Source of the DNA: JBQCEE01 sp051960575
GTDB taxonomy: Bacteria; Actinomycetota; Actinomycetes; Mycobacteriales; Jatrophihabitantaceae
DNA: 8,420 bases
Direction of reading: 5' to 3'
Assembly (NCBI RefSeq): GCF_051960575.1
Contig: NZ_JBQCEE010000126.1
Location: 1 to 8,420, forward strand
Numbering within the stretch: the stretch's first letter is position 1; every line of letters begins with the position of its first letter. The notes below the pieces were generated by a model. The model did not search any database. It had not been told where the DNA came from and saw only the letters and a program-made list of their open reading frames with translations. This document shows positions 1 through 6,546 of the stretch, piece by piece. Made by a program: the position numbers and the translations under genes.

Positions 1-666
1 CGCCCCGTCGACCCCGGCGAGGCGGTAGGAGCCGGCGACCATCCCGTCCGAGAGCGGTCGGGCGTCGAGGAACCGGCGGGCCTGCTGCACCTGGTCGTCG
101 GGTGCGGGGCCGTCCTGGTCGTAGCAGCAGGCGAGCTTGTCGCACACGATCTTCAGGTCGGCCAGGTGCAGCGCGTGCGCGGCCTGCACCAGCGACCGTT
201 CGGCCTCGTCCAGCTCGTGCGGGGTGAGCCGCGGCGGCAGGTCGGCGAGGGTCTTCACGATCAGCGCCACCTGCACAGGTGTCACCACCCCGGCGGCGCG
301 AGCCTGCGCGAGGTGTGGGCGCAGCGGTGGTAGCGGTTCGCCGGAGAACGTGACCCGCGGGCCGCACTGCCGGGCGGCGGTCACCCGCTGCCTGGCCTCG
401 CCGGCGGTGAGGCGCCACAACGCGGACAGGAACCCCGCGGTGGTGCGGGTCAGCTGCTTGTGCGGCAACTCGCGCCGCTCCACGTCGGTGACCACGGCGT
501 CGTCGACCGTCCCGAGCGACCGCCGCAGCGCTTCCAGGTCACGGGCCAGGTCGATGAACTCGTCATCGCTCAACTGCCCGAACCCGCCACCGGCGGCGCA
601 CTCACCGAACGCATCGATCGCCTTGTGCAGCACCTCGAACCGCTCGAGGATCGCCGCATCAGTCAT
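1..666 (-). CDS. DUF222 / 13E12-repeat family protein, probable HNH endonuclease (C-terminal part outside window)
   Basis: The reading frame is open from an ATG at 664-666 to the left edge, giving 222 residues with no stop. The protein begins MTDAAILERFEVLHKAIDAF. It continues through a mostly helical, Arg/Ala/Leu-rich region to a DGPAPDD...RRFLDARPLSDGMVAGSYRL stretch near residues 184-218. That stretch is typical of the DUF222 domain, known in mycobacteria as the 13E12 repeat family. Family members usually carry an HNH nuclease motif at the C terminus, which here would lie left of position 1, so nuclease activity is inferred and not seen. The cellular role of the family is poorly known; several copies usually occur per actinobacterial genome. 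There is no clear Shine-Dalgarno sequence. A -10-like TAGTTT ends six bases before the ATG, and a candidate LexA box overlaps it, so SOS control is plausible. Family assignment is firm; function is not. Confidence 0.85.
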   Translation of the reverse strand, partial: MTDAAILERFEVLHKAIDAFGECAAGGGFGQLSDDEFIDLARDLEALRRSLGTVDDAVVTDVERRELPHKQLTRTTAGFLSALWRLTAGEARQRVTAARQCGPRVTFSGEPLPPLRPHLAQARAAGVVTPVQVALIVKTLADLPPRLTPHELDEAERSLVQAAHALHLADLKIVCDKLACCYDQDGPAPDDQVQQARRFLDARPLSDGMVAGSYRLAGVDGA

Positions 667-672
667 ACCAGC

Positions 673-678
673 AAACTA
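673..678 (-). promoter_or_regulatory. Candidate -10 element of the DUF222 gene (leaderless start)
   Basis: Read on the minus strand, TAGTTT is followed by the six bases GCTGGT and then the ATG at 666. A TANNNT hexamer 6-7 bases ahead of a start codon is the usual form of leaderless actinobacterial promoters, and there is no Shine-Dalgarno sequence here. No convincing -35 hexamer is visible. The first bases of the element lie inside the candidate LexA box. Confidence 0.5.
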
Positions 679-692
679 GAACAGGGGTACGA
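677..692 (-). promoter_or_regulatory. Candidate LexA (SOS) box upstream of the DUF222 gene
   Basis: The minus strand reads TCGTAC-CCCT-GTTCTA. The mycobacterial/actinobacterial SOS box is TCGAAC-N4-GTTCGA, so 10 of the 12 defined positions match with the correct four-base spacer. The site ends 10 bases before the start codon and overlaps the proposed -10 hexamer, where a bound repressor would block initiation. From established knowledge, several 13E12-family genes of Mycobacterium tuberculosis are LexA-regulated, which makes the match more credible. Binding itself is inferred. Confidence 0.6.
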
Positions 693-775
693 CAATTTCG
701 GTCGTGCTTCGGTGATCCAACCTGCTCGACACGCGGCATGGTCGCGCTCCGCCGCGAGAACGCGATAAGAGGTCG

Positions 776-1201
776 TCACGCGTTGGGACGTTCGGGCTCA
801 GAGATGGTGACCTTGCCGGCGTCATCGGTAGTGAACTGCACGCTGCCGCGCCACCTGGGCAACTTGCGCTGGAGTGCGCGGAGAATGGCTATGGACTCCT
901 CGTCAGAGATGCCGGACGTGATCCGCCAGTCGAGCCCGGAACCGACCACATCGCTTGCGAACACGACCTCGACCGCCAGGAGGGCTTGCCTCCATTCGCC
1001 GACGGTGAGCGCCTCACCTGCTTCGATCCGTGTCCAAAGTGCCCACGCTTCGCGGGATAGGCTCTCTGCGCTGGTGAAGCCCATGGCTGCGGCAAGCGCG
1101 TCCGTTGGATTGGCGGGACCGCCCCAATCCAGCAAGGCAGACCGGAGAAAGCATCGCTCTCTTTCGTCTAGGGAGACTGGCACGCGAGAGTCGTCACTCA
1201 C
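776..1201 (-). CDS. Hypothetical protein, 141 residues, family not recognised
   Basis: The frame runs from a GTG at 1199-1201 to a TGA at 776-778. I do not recognise the family. The protein is soluble, with no signal peptide or membrane segment. It is rich in Trp and acidic residues: WGGP near 26-29, AWALW at 52-56, GEW at 68-70. Its most distinctive part is at 79-93, with SDVVGSG followed by LDWRIT, and then an Asp/Glu-rich turn and a helix ending LQRKLPRW. The size and compact acidic character would suit an immunity-type or small accessory protein, but nothing nearby proves that. GC is visibly lower than in the catabolic operon (34 of 60 bases in 1141-1200, against 46 of 60 in 5881-5940), consistent with accessory or acquired DNA. 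There is no Shine-Dalgarno sequence before the GTG. The start is therefore the least certain part; the internal frame looks genuinely coding. Confidence 0.65.
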   Translation of the reverse strand: MSDDSRVPVSLDERERCFLRSALLDWGGPANPTDALAAAMGFTSAESLSREAWALWTRIEAGEALTVGEWRQALLAVEVVFASDVVGSGLDWRITSGISDEESIAILRALQRKLPRWRGSVQFTTDDAGKVTISEPERPNA

Positions 1202-1285
1202 GGGTCGGATGATGCCAGGCGCAGCGACCGTTCCGCCGCATGAGCAGGCGCTCCCATGGTCGCGATGAGAACCGCTACGTCATCG

Positions 1286-1354
1286 GCATGACGGCGCGCC
1301 GGCCAAGCTCGTCCGATCCCCTCCGAACTGGGGCATGGTCCGGCGCGCCCGGCC
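1286..1354. repeat. Imperfect direct repeat GCATG...CGGCGCGCC(C)GGCC
   Basis: The first copy (1286-1304) reads GCATG, one base, CGGCGCGCC, GGCC. The second copy (1333-1354) reads GCATG, three bases, CGGCGCGCCC, GGCC. The copies start 47 bases apart in the non-coding gap. GGCGCGCC is itself self-complementary, so each copy could also be a palindromic binding site. Similarity could be coincidence in GC-rich DNA. Confidence 0.35.
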
Positions 1355-1425
1355 GGTTGACCGGTCGGTCACCCGATCGCCCCATCAGCTCCGCCACCTG
1401 CCGGTCGATGAGTGTCGACGCAGAC

Positions 1426-1439
1426 CCGCGGTGACGCGG
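1426..1439 (+). other. Small hairpin with GUGA (GNRA-type) loop in the leader of the EAL-HDOD gene
   Basis: CCGCG (1426-1430), loop GTGA (1431-1434) and CGCGG (1435-1439) form a perfect five-pair stem closed by a GNRA-class tetraloop. It lies 12 bases ahead of the GAGGAG ribosome-binding site. An alternative pairing, ACCCG 1424-1428 with CGGGT 1441-1445, competes with it. The structure is visible on paper. Whether it is transcribed, folds or regulates is unknown, and I do not claim a riboswitch. Confidence 0.3.
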
Positions 1440-1451
1440 TCGGGTGTGACC

Positions 1452-1457
1452 GAGGAG
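1452..1457 (+). promoter_or_regulatory. Ribosome-binding site fixing the EAL-HDOD start
   Basis: GAGGAG sits five bases before the ATG at 1463. It favours that start over the in-frame ATG at 1412, which lies upstream of the hairpin and would add 17 residues with no family resemblance. Confidence 0.75.
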
Positions 1458-1462
1458 CGCAC

Positions 1463-2680
1463 ATGACGGCTGACTGGCCGAGCGATGTCATCGTCGGCAG
1501 GGCAGGGATCTTCGACGCGGCCTGCGAACTGGTCGGTCATGAGTTGCTGCTGGCCGAGACGCCCCGCCACCGCGACGGCGACGCGCCGTCCGCGGTGGCC
1601 TCCGCGATCGATGCGATCGCCGACGGCCTGGACGCGTTGGCCGGCGGAGTACCGCTGTTCCTGGCCGCCGAACGCGAGACGTTGCTCGGGCACCACGGCA
1701 CCGGGGCGCTCCCGGCCGGCTCCGTCCTGGTCATGCCGCCCCAGCTCGGCATCGACGACGAGCTGGTCGACGGGGTGCGTCGCCGGCTCGCGGAGGACCA
1801 ACTCGGCCTCGCCCTCGACGAGGTCGATTGGGTTCCCGGTGTCGAGCACCTGCTGGAACTCGCCTCGGTGGTGCGGGTCGACCTGCAACGGCACACCGCC
1901 GCGGGTGCAGGTGCCGTGGTCGATCGCTGTCAGAGCTACGGCATCGCCCTGCTCGCACACGGCCTCGAGACCGACGCCGACCTGCAACTGGCCCGCGACC
2001 TCGGGTTCGACCTGTTCCAGGGCACCGCGGTGCGTCCCGCACACGTCGAGCGAGCCGGCGGCGGCAGCACCAACGTCGGCCGACTCCGCACGGTCGGATC
2101 GCTGCTGGGCGGCTCGCTCGACTTCGACGAGGTCGAGGAGGTGCTGCAGACCGAGCCGACGGTGACCTACCAGATCATGCGGTTGGCATCGCTCGGCCGC
2201 CCTGGTGAGACCCGGCGACGGATCGCCTCGATCCGCGACGCGCTCGTCATCGCCGGGCAGTGGCGCGTGCAGCAGTGGATGGCGCTGCTGATGACCCAGT
2301 CCGGCGACACCGGCGCGAGCGACCTCGTGCTCTGCACCCTGGCCCGCGCCCGCGCCTGCGAGCTGCTGGCCGCCGAGCGGTGGAACGAGTCAGCCGGTCG
2401 GGTCGGCTTCACGGCCGGCGTCGTCTCGTCCTTCGAGCAGCTGCTGCGGATCCCCGCGGACGAGATCGCCGACTCCCTCGAACTCTCCACCGAGCTGCGG
2501 GACGCCGCCTTCGGCTCGGTGCGGCCGTTGTCGCGCCTCGTCCGTGATGTCGTGCACCGCCAGACCGGCACGCGCGTCCCCCCGATGTCAGGCATCTCGC
2601 GGCGCGAGGTCGATGCCGCACTCGGGGCCGCGCATCGCTGGGCGCTCGACGTGACGGGTGTCCTGGCCGAGGCCGCCTGA
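1463..2680 (+). CDS. EAL + HDOD domain signalling protein (YuxH-like), degenerate EAL
   Basis: This 405-residue protein has the two-part layout of YuxH-type proteins. Residues about 8-195 are an EAL-like domain: VGRAGIFDAACELVGHELLL at the start, and LLAHGLET then LGFDLFQGTAVRP at 163-192, matching the AE-VET and FQG-F-RP strands of c-di-GMP phosphodiesterases. Residues about 203-395 are an HDOD domain, starting with a DEVEEVLQTEPTVTYQIMRL helix pair (222-241). The signature E-A-L is replaced by E-L-L, and several metal- and substrate-binding residues are missing (for example LDEVDW where active enzymes carry a DDFG-type motif). It is therefore probably a non-catalytic signal-binding or scaffold protein. 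It is cytosolic, with no membrane segment and no obvious operon partner. It converges on the next gene with a 22-bp gap. The start is set by GAGGAG five bases upstream. Confidence 0.8.
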   Translation: MTADWPSDVIVGRAGIFDAACELVGHELLLAETPRHRDGDAPSAVASAIDAIADGLDALAGGVPLFLAAERETLLGHHGTGALPAGSVLVMPPQLGIDDELVDGVRRRLAEDQLGLALDEVDWVPGVEHLLELASVVRVDLQRHTAAGAGAVVDRCQSYGIALLAHGLETDADLQLARDLGFDLFQGTAVRPAHVERAGGGSTNVGRLRTVGSLLGGSLDFDEVEEVLQTEPTVTYQIMRLASLGRPGETRRRIASIRDALVIAGQWRVQQWMALLMTQSGDTGASDLVLCTLARARACELLAAERWNESAGRVGFTAGVVSSFEQLLRIPADEIADSLELSTELRDAAFGSVRPLSRLVRDVVHRQTGTRVPPMSGISRREVDAALGAAHRWALDVTGVLAEAA

Positions 2681-2702
2681 TCGCCCCTCCGGACGCGGCG
2701 GT

Positions 2703-3224
2703 TCAGTCGCGCGACCGATCGGCCGTTGTGGCAGGCACGGTCAGCGGTTCGAGCACGACGACGGCTGTCTCCGTGCCACGCAGGGCGGCGTACGCCTCGA
2801 GCTCCTTGTCGATGTCGGCCCATCGCGCCCACAACCGAGCACGCTCAGCGCCGCATGCACGACGCGCGCGCACCCGGAAGTTGCCGTCGCGCGTCTGTGC
2901 GGTCGCGTCGGGGTGGGTCTGCAGGTTCAGCCACCAGGCCGGTTCACCCGCGCCCCACCCGTTCATCGCCATGGTGACCAGCGCGTCGCCGTCGGCGAAG
3001 TAGCCGACCAGGACGCGCCTCGGCCGCCCGCTGCGTCGACCGGTCGTCGTCAGCCACAGCGTGCCCCACCCGCCCCGATCGGGGCGCCACAGGCCGAGGT
3101 GTCCGCGCGTCATCCGGACGATCGCCCGATGCACCCGCCAGAACGCCACGACGAACCACCGCGGTGGCAGCTTCGGCCGGCGCGAACGCGTGCCCGTCGG
3201 CGGGACGAGAGGACCCGGTGTCAT
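2703..3224 (-). CDS. Deazaflavin (F420)-dependent nitroreductase-family protein, Ddn-like
   Basis: This protein of 173 residues shows the pattern of the F420-binding, split-barrel Ddn/DUF385 family. PRWFVVAFWRVHRAIVRMT (21-39) is the amphipathic N-terminal helix. WLTTTGRRSGRPRRVLVGYF (57-76) is the strand pair carrying the Gly/Arg-rich cofactor-binding turn. NGWGAGEPAWWLNLQTHPDA (88-107) is the strongly conserved core motif. Family members bind coenzyme F420 (some bind heme or other ligands) and reduce nitro compounds, quinones or menaquinone. The substrate cannot be read from sequence. An in-frame GTG at 3246-3248 would add eight residues. I chose the ATG at 3222-3224, but neither start has a strong ribosome-binding site. 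It is co-directional with, and 93 bp downstream of, the PucR gene, so read-through is possible, though there is no metabolic link to pyrimidine breakdown. Confidence 0.8.
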   Translation of the reverse strand: MTPGPLVPPTGTRSRRPKLPPRWFVVAFWRVHRAIVRMTRGHLGLWRPDRGGWGTLWLTTTGRRSGRPRRVLVGYFADGDALVTMAMNGWGAGEPAWWLNLQTHPDATAQTRDGNFRVRARRACGAERARLWARWADIDKELEAYAALRGTETAVVVLEPLTVPATTADRSRD

Positions 3225-3317
3225 GCCCCGACCGTGCGTCGCGGGCACACCACCACCCAGAGCACAACGACCCGTCCCTGCCCCCTGCCGCGCTGCATCG
3301 TCGGGACTGACAGGACG
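3225..3317. other. Short gap between PucR gene and Ddn-like gene
   Basis: These 93 bp lie between two co-directional minus-strand genes. I see no hairpin followed by a T tract and no clear promoter. The first bases could belong to an eight-residue longer form of the Ddn-like protein starting at the GTG at 3248. Confidence 0.5.
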
Positions 3318-4940
3318 TCACCTCGTCGCCTCGCGCACGGGCGACACAGCTGCCTCACCCTGCCGAGCACCCAACAGCGTGCCACGCGCGAGCAGCGCGA
3401 AGTGCAGGCCCAGCACGACCTCGGGGTCGCCGAGGTCGACGCCGAGCACCCGCTCGACCTTGGTGATGCGGTCGTAGAGCGAAGCCCGCGAGATGTAGAG
3501 CTCGTCCGCCGCAGCCGTCTTGTTGGCACCGTGCCGACAGAGCACCTCGAGGAACTCGACCAGCCGGGTGCCGTGCGTGGCGTCGTGCGCGAGCAACTGG
3601 CCCAGCTCGCGCTCGACGTAGTCGCGCAGCAGTGGCTCGTCGCCGAGCGCGTAGACCAGACCCCGCAGCCGCAGGTCCGGTGGCCGGTAGTACGGCCGAC
3701 CCCCCGGCAGGGTGCCGGCCGTGTCGGCCACCTGCCGCGCCTCACGCAGCGTGTGGTGGGCACGCTCGACTCCGGCGACGGTGCTGCCCGCGGCGACGAC
3801 GAGGGTGACGTCGGGGCGGCGGTCGGTCGCGGCACGAAGGCGGGCGCTCAGCGTGGCGAGCGTCGCGTCGACGTCGGCGCTGCGGTCGTGCGACAGCAGC
3901 ATGGCCACCCGCTGGTCGTCGAGCAGCCCGACCAGGGCGGGCACCTTCGCCGCGCGCAGCGCGGCGACCGCCTGGCTCGCGACGTCGCGCAGCAGTGCGG
4001 GCAGGTTGTCGCCGTCGAGGCGCACGACCACGCCGGTGAGCCGGCGGCGTTCGAGCGGCACGCCGAGCGCCTTCGCCCGCGCCGCCGTCTCCCCCGCCGC
4101 GTCGCTCGAGAGCACCAGCGCGGTGAGCAGCGTGCGGTGGGTCTGACGCTCGAGGCTGTCGAGGTCGCGCACGGTGAGCCGGTTGATGACGAGCGCCGTC
4201 GCCCCCCGCTCGAGCAGCATGCGCTCACGCGCCGTCGGTACGGCGTCGGCCACGAGCACCAACCGTCCCCACTCGCCGCCGCCCGGCGCGGCGACGCCGA
4301 CGGCGAGCCAGTGCGGGTCGTCCTCGGCCTGTGCCTCGCGCGAACGGGCCTCCCAGCCGACCAGCACGTCGTCGGGTGCGTGGTAGGCGAGCACCTGGTG
4401 GGCCAGGTTCTCGTAGACGACGGGCCGTCGCGACATCTCGGCCACGAGGTCGACGACCTGCTGCGGGCCGTGCCCGGCGACCGAGAGGCGGGTGAAGGCC
4501 TGGTGGGCCTCCTCGGACGCGACCAGTTCCTGCATCCGCGCGTCCAGGATGAGGGTGTGCACGGCCTGCGTGACGGCCACGAACGGCGTCTCGCGCCGCA
4601 ACTCGATGAGTGGCAGCCCGACATCGGCGGCGGCGGCGACCAGTTCGTCCGGCAGCGCCGCGCGGAAGCGCCGGCCGAGCTCGACGACCAGGCCGGCCAC
4701 GCCCACAGCCTGCAGCTCGCCGACATAGGTCGCCCACTGCTCGGGGTCCGACGGCAGGGCGATGCCGGTGGTGAGGATCAGCTCGCCGCCCTCGAGCAGG
4801 TGCGCGATGTCGCTGACCTCGCTGACGTGCACCCAGCGCACGGGCCGCTCGGCCAGCACCTCGCCGCCCGCGCGCACCTGCGGGTCGCCCGCCTGCAGCG
4901 CGGGCAGGGCGAGCACTGTCGCCAGGGCGGGGAGTTCCAC
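3318..4940 (-). CDS. PucR family transcriptional regulator
   Basis: This is a 540-residue regulator with three parts. Residues about 1-125 are the PucR N-terminal domain (ALPALQAGDPQV near 11-22, HLLEGGELILTTG at 47-59, then PLIELRRETPFVAVTQAVHTLI at 110-131). Residues about 265-410 are a CdaR-like degenerate GGDEF region. Residues about 436-518 are the C-terminal PucR helix-turn-helix: GANKTAAADELYISRASLYD at 471-490, then RITKVERVLGVDL. PucR-type proteins sense metabolites and commonly activate nitrogen-compound catabolism. This gene is divergent from the beta-alanine/pyrimidine operon, whose regulator it probably is; the ligand is not known. I chose the GTG at 4938-4940. The protein then begins where the family usually begins, and a TACGAT -10 box ends seven bases upstream. 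An upstream ATG at 5024 would add 28 residues unlike the family and cover the promoter region. Confidence 0.85.
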   Translation of the reverse strand: MELPALATVLALPALQAGDPQVRAGGEVLAERPVRWVHVSEVSDIAHLLEGGELILTTGIALPSDPEQWATYVGELQAVGVAGLVVELGRRFRAALPDELVAAAADVGLPLIELRRETPFVAVTQAVHTLILDARMQELVASEEAHQAFTRLSVAGHGPQQVVDLVAEMSRRPVVYENLAHQVLAYHAPDDVLVGWEARSREAQAEDDPHWLAVGVAAPGGGEWGRLVLVADAVPTARERMLLERGATALVINRLTVRDLDSLERQTHRTLLTALVLSSDAAGETAARAKALGVPLERRRLTGVVVRLDGDNLPALLRDVASQAVAALRAAKVPALVGLLDDQRVAMLLSHDRSADVDATLATLSARLRAATDRRPDVTLVVAAGSTVAGVERAHHTLREARQVADTAGTLPGGRPYYRPPDLRLRGLVYALGDEPLLRDYVERELGQLLAHDATHGTRLVEFLEVLCRHGANKTAAADELYISRASLYDRITKVERVLGVDLGDPEVVLGLHFALLARGTLLGARQGEAAVSPVREATR

Positions 4941-4947
4941 CCGACGG

Positions 4948-4953
4948 ATCGTA
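4948..4953 (-). promoter_or_regulatory. Candidate -10 element of the PucR gene (leaderless)
   Basis: On the minus strand TACGAT is followed by seven bases and then the GTG at 4940. There is no Shine-Dalgarno sequence, so the transcript probably starts at or next to the start codon. The box is enclosed by the arms CGACG/CGTCG (4942-4958), a possible autoregulatory site. Confidence 0.45.
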
Positions 4954-5008
4954 CGTCGCGCAACCCGGCAGAGCGTCGGATGATGCGGTCCGCGTCCAGA
5001 CACTTCGT

Positions 5009-5017
5009 CGGTTACCG
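5009..5017. repeat. Palindrome CGGTTACCG, candidate operator
   Basis: CGGT and ACCG arms flank a single T. The site overlaps the candidate -35 hexamer TTACCG (5012-5017) of the catabolic operon. It is short, so it could occur by chance in GC-rich DNA. Its placement in the divergent region is what makes it a candidate for regulator binding. Confidence 0.35.
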
Positions 5018-5040
5018 GCGCCATGATCGCCGACTAGCCT
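5012..5040 (+). promoter_or_regulatory. Candidate promoter of the beta-alanine/pyrimidine catabolic operon
   Basis: TTACCG (5012-5017), a 17-base spacer and TAGCCT (5035-5040) resemble a sigma-70-type -35/-10 pair. Six bases then separate the -10 from the ATG at 5047, with no Shine-Dalgarno sequence, so the first gene would be read from a leaderless transcript. The weak -35 would fit a promoter that needs an activator. Confidence 0.45.
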
Positions 5041-5046
5041 TCGCGC

Positions 5047-6535
<1,489 letters not shown>

Positions 6536-6537
<2 letters not shown>

Positions 6538-6540
6538 GAG
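6536..6540 (+). promoter_or_regulatory. Ribosome-binding site of the aminotransferase gene
   Basis: AGGAG overlaps the TAG stop of the dehydrogenase gene and lies six bases before the GTG at 6547. It supports that GTG as the start and suggests translational coupling between the two genes. Confidence 0.75.
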
Positions 6541-6546
6541 CGCGCC

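Larger units (their letters stand above)
1202..1462. other. Non-coding gap between divergent genes
   Basis: This 261-bp stretch separates the minus-strand orphan gene from the EAL-HDOD gene. Open frames crossing it have no ribosome-binding site and no recognisable product. It should hold the promoters of both flanking genes, but I see no convincing -35/-10 pair. It contains an imperfect direct repeat (1286-1354), a short inverted repeat CCGGT-TG-ACCGG at 1353-1364, and a hairpin at 1426-1439 ahead of the EAL-HDOD ribosome-binding site. Confidence 0.6.
4941..5046. promoter_or_regulatory. Divergent promoter/operator region between pucR-type gene and catabolic operon
   Basis: This 106-bp region separates the two start codons and must hold both promoters and any PucR operator. 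Visible elements are two TANNNT -10 boxes next to the respective start codons, the palindrome CGGTTACCG at 5009-5017, and the inverted repeat CGACG (4942-4946) / CGTCG (4954-4958) flanking the regulator's -10 box. Confidence 0.65.

Noticed and set aside
137..679. Plus-strand open frame rich in Ser/Arg/Cys
   Set aside because: It is antisense to the DUF222 gene; the minus-strand frame carries the family pattern, whereas this translation is compositional noise.
738..1268. Plus-strand frame of 176 codons opposite the orphan gene
   Set aside because: The minus-strand protein has balanced composition and a plausible hydrophobic core. This one is Ser/Arg/Pro-rich without a ribosome-binding site. 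Confidence in the choice is moderate because neither has a known family.
1353..1364. Inverted repeat CCGGT-TG-ACCGG as a separate operator
   Set aside because: It is very short with a two-base loop in a region full of CCGG words. It is noted within the gap description but not supported as its own site.
1412..1462. Upstream ATG extending the EAL-HDOD protein by 17 residues
   Set aside because: It has no ribosome-binding site, and the added residues do not resemble the family. The ATG at 1463 has GAGGAG at ideal spacing.
2673..2701. Possible terminator between the convergent genes (CCGCC / GGCGG)
   Set aside because: The arms are only five bases with a 19-base loop and no T tract on either strand, so they are not distinguishable from chance in GC-rich DNA.
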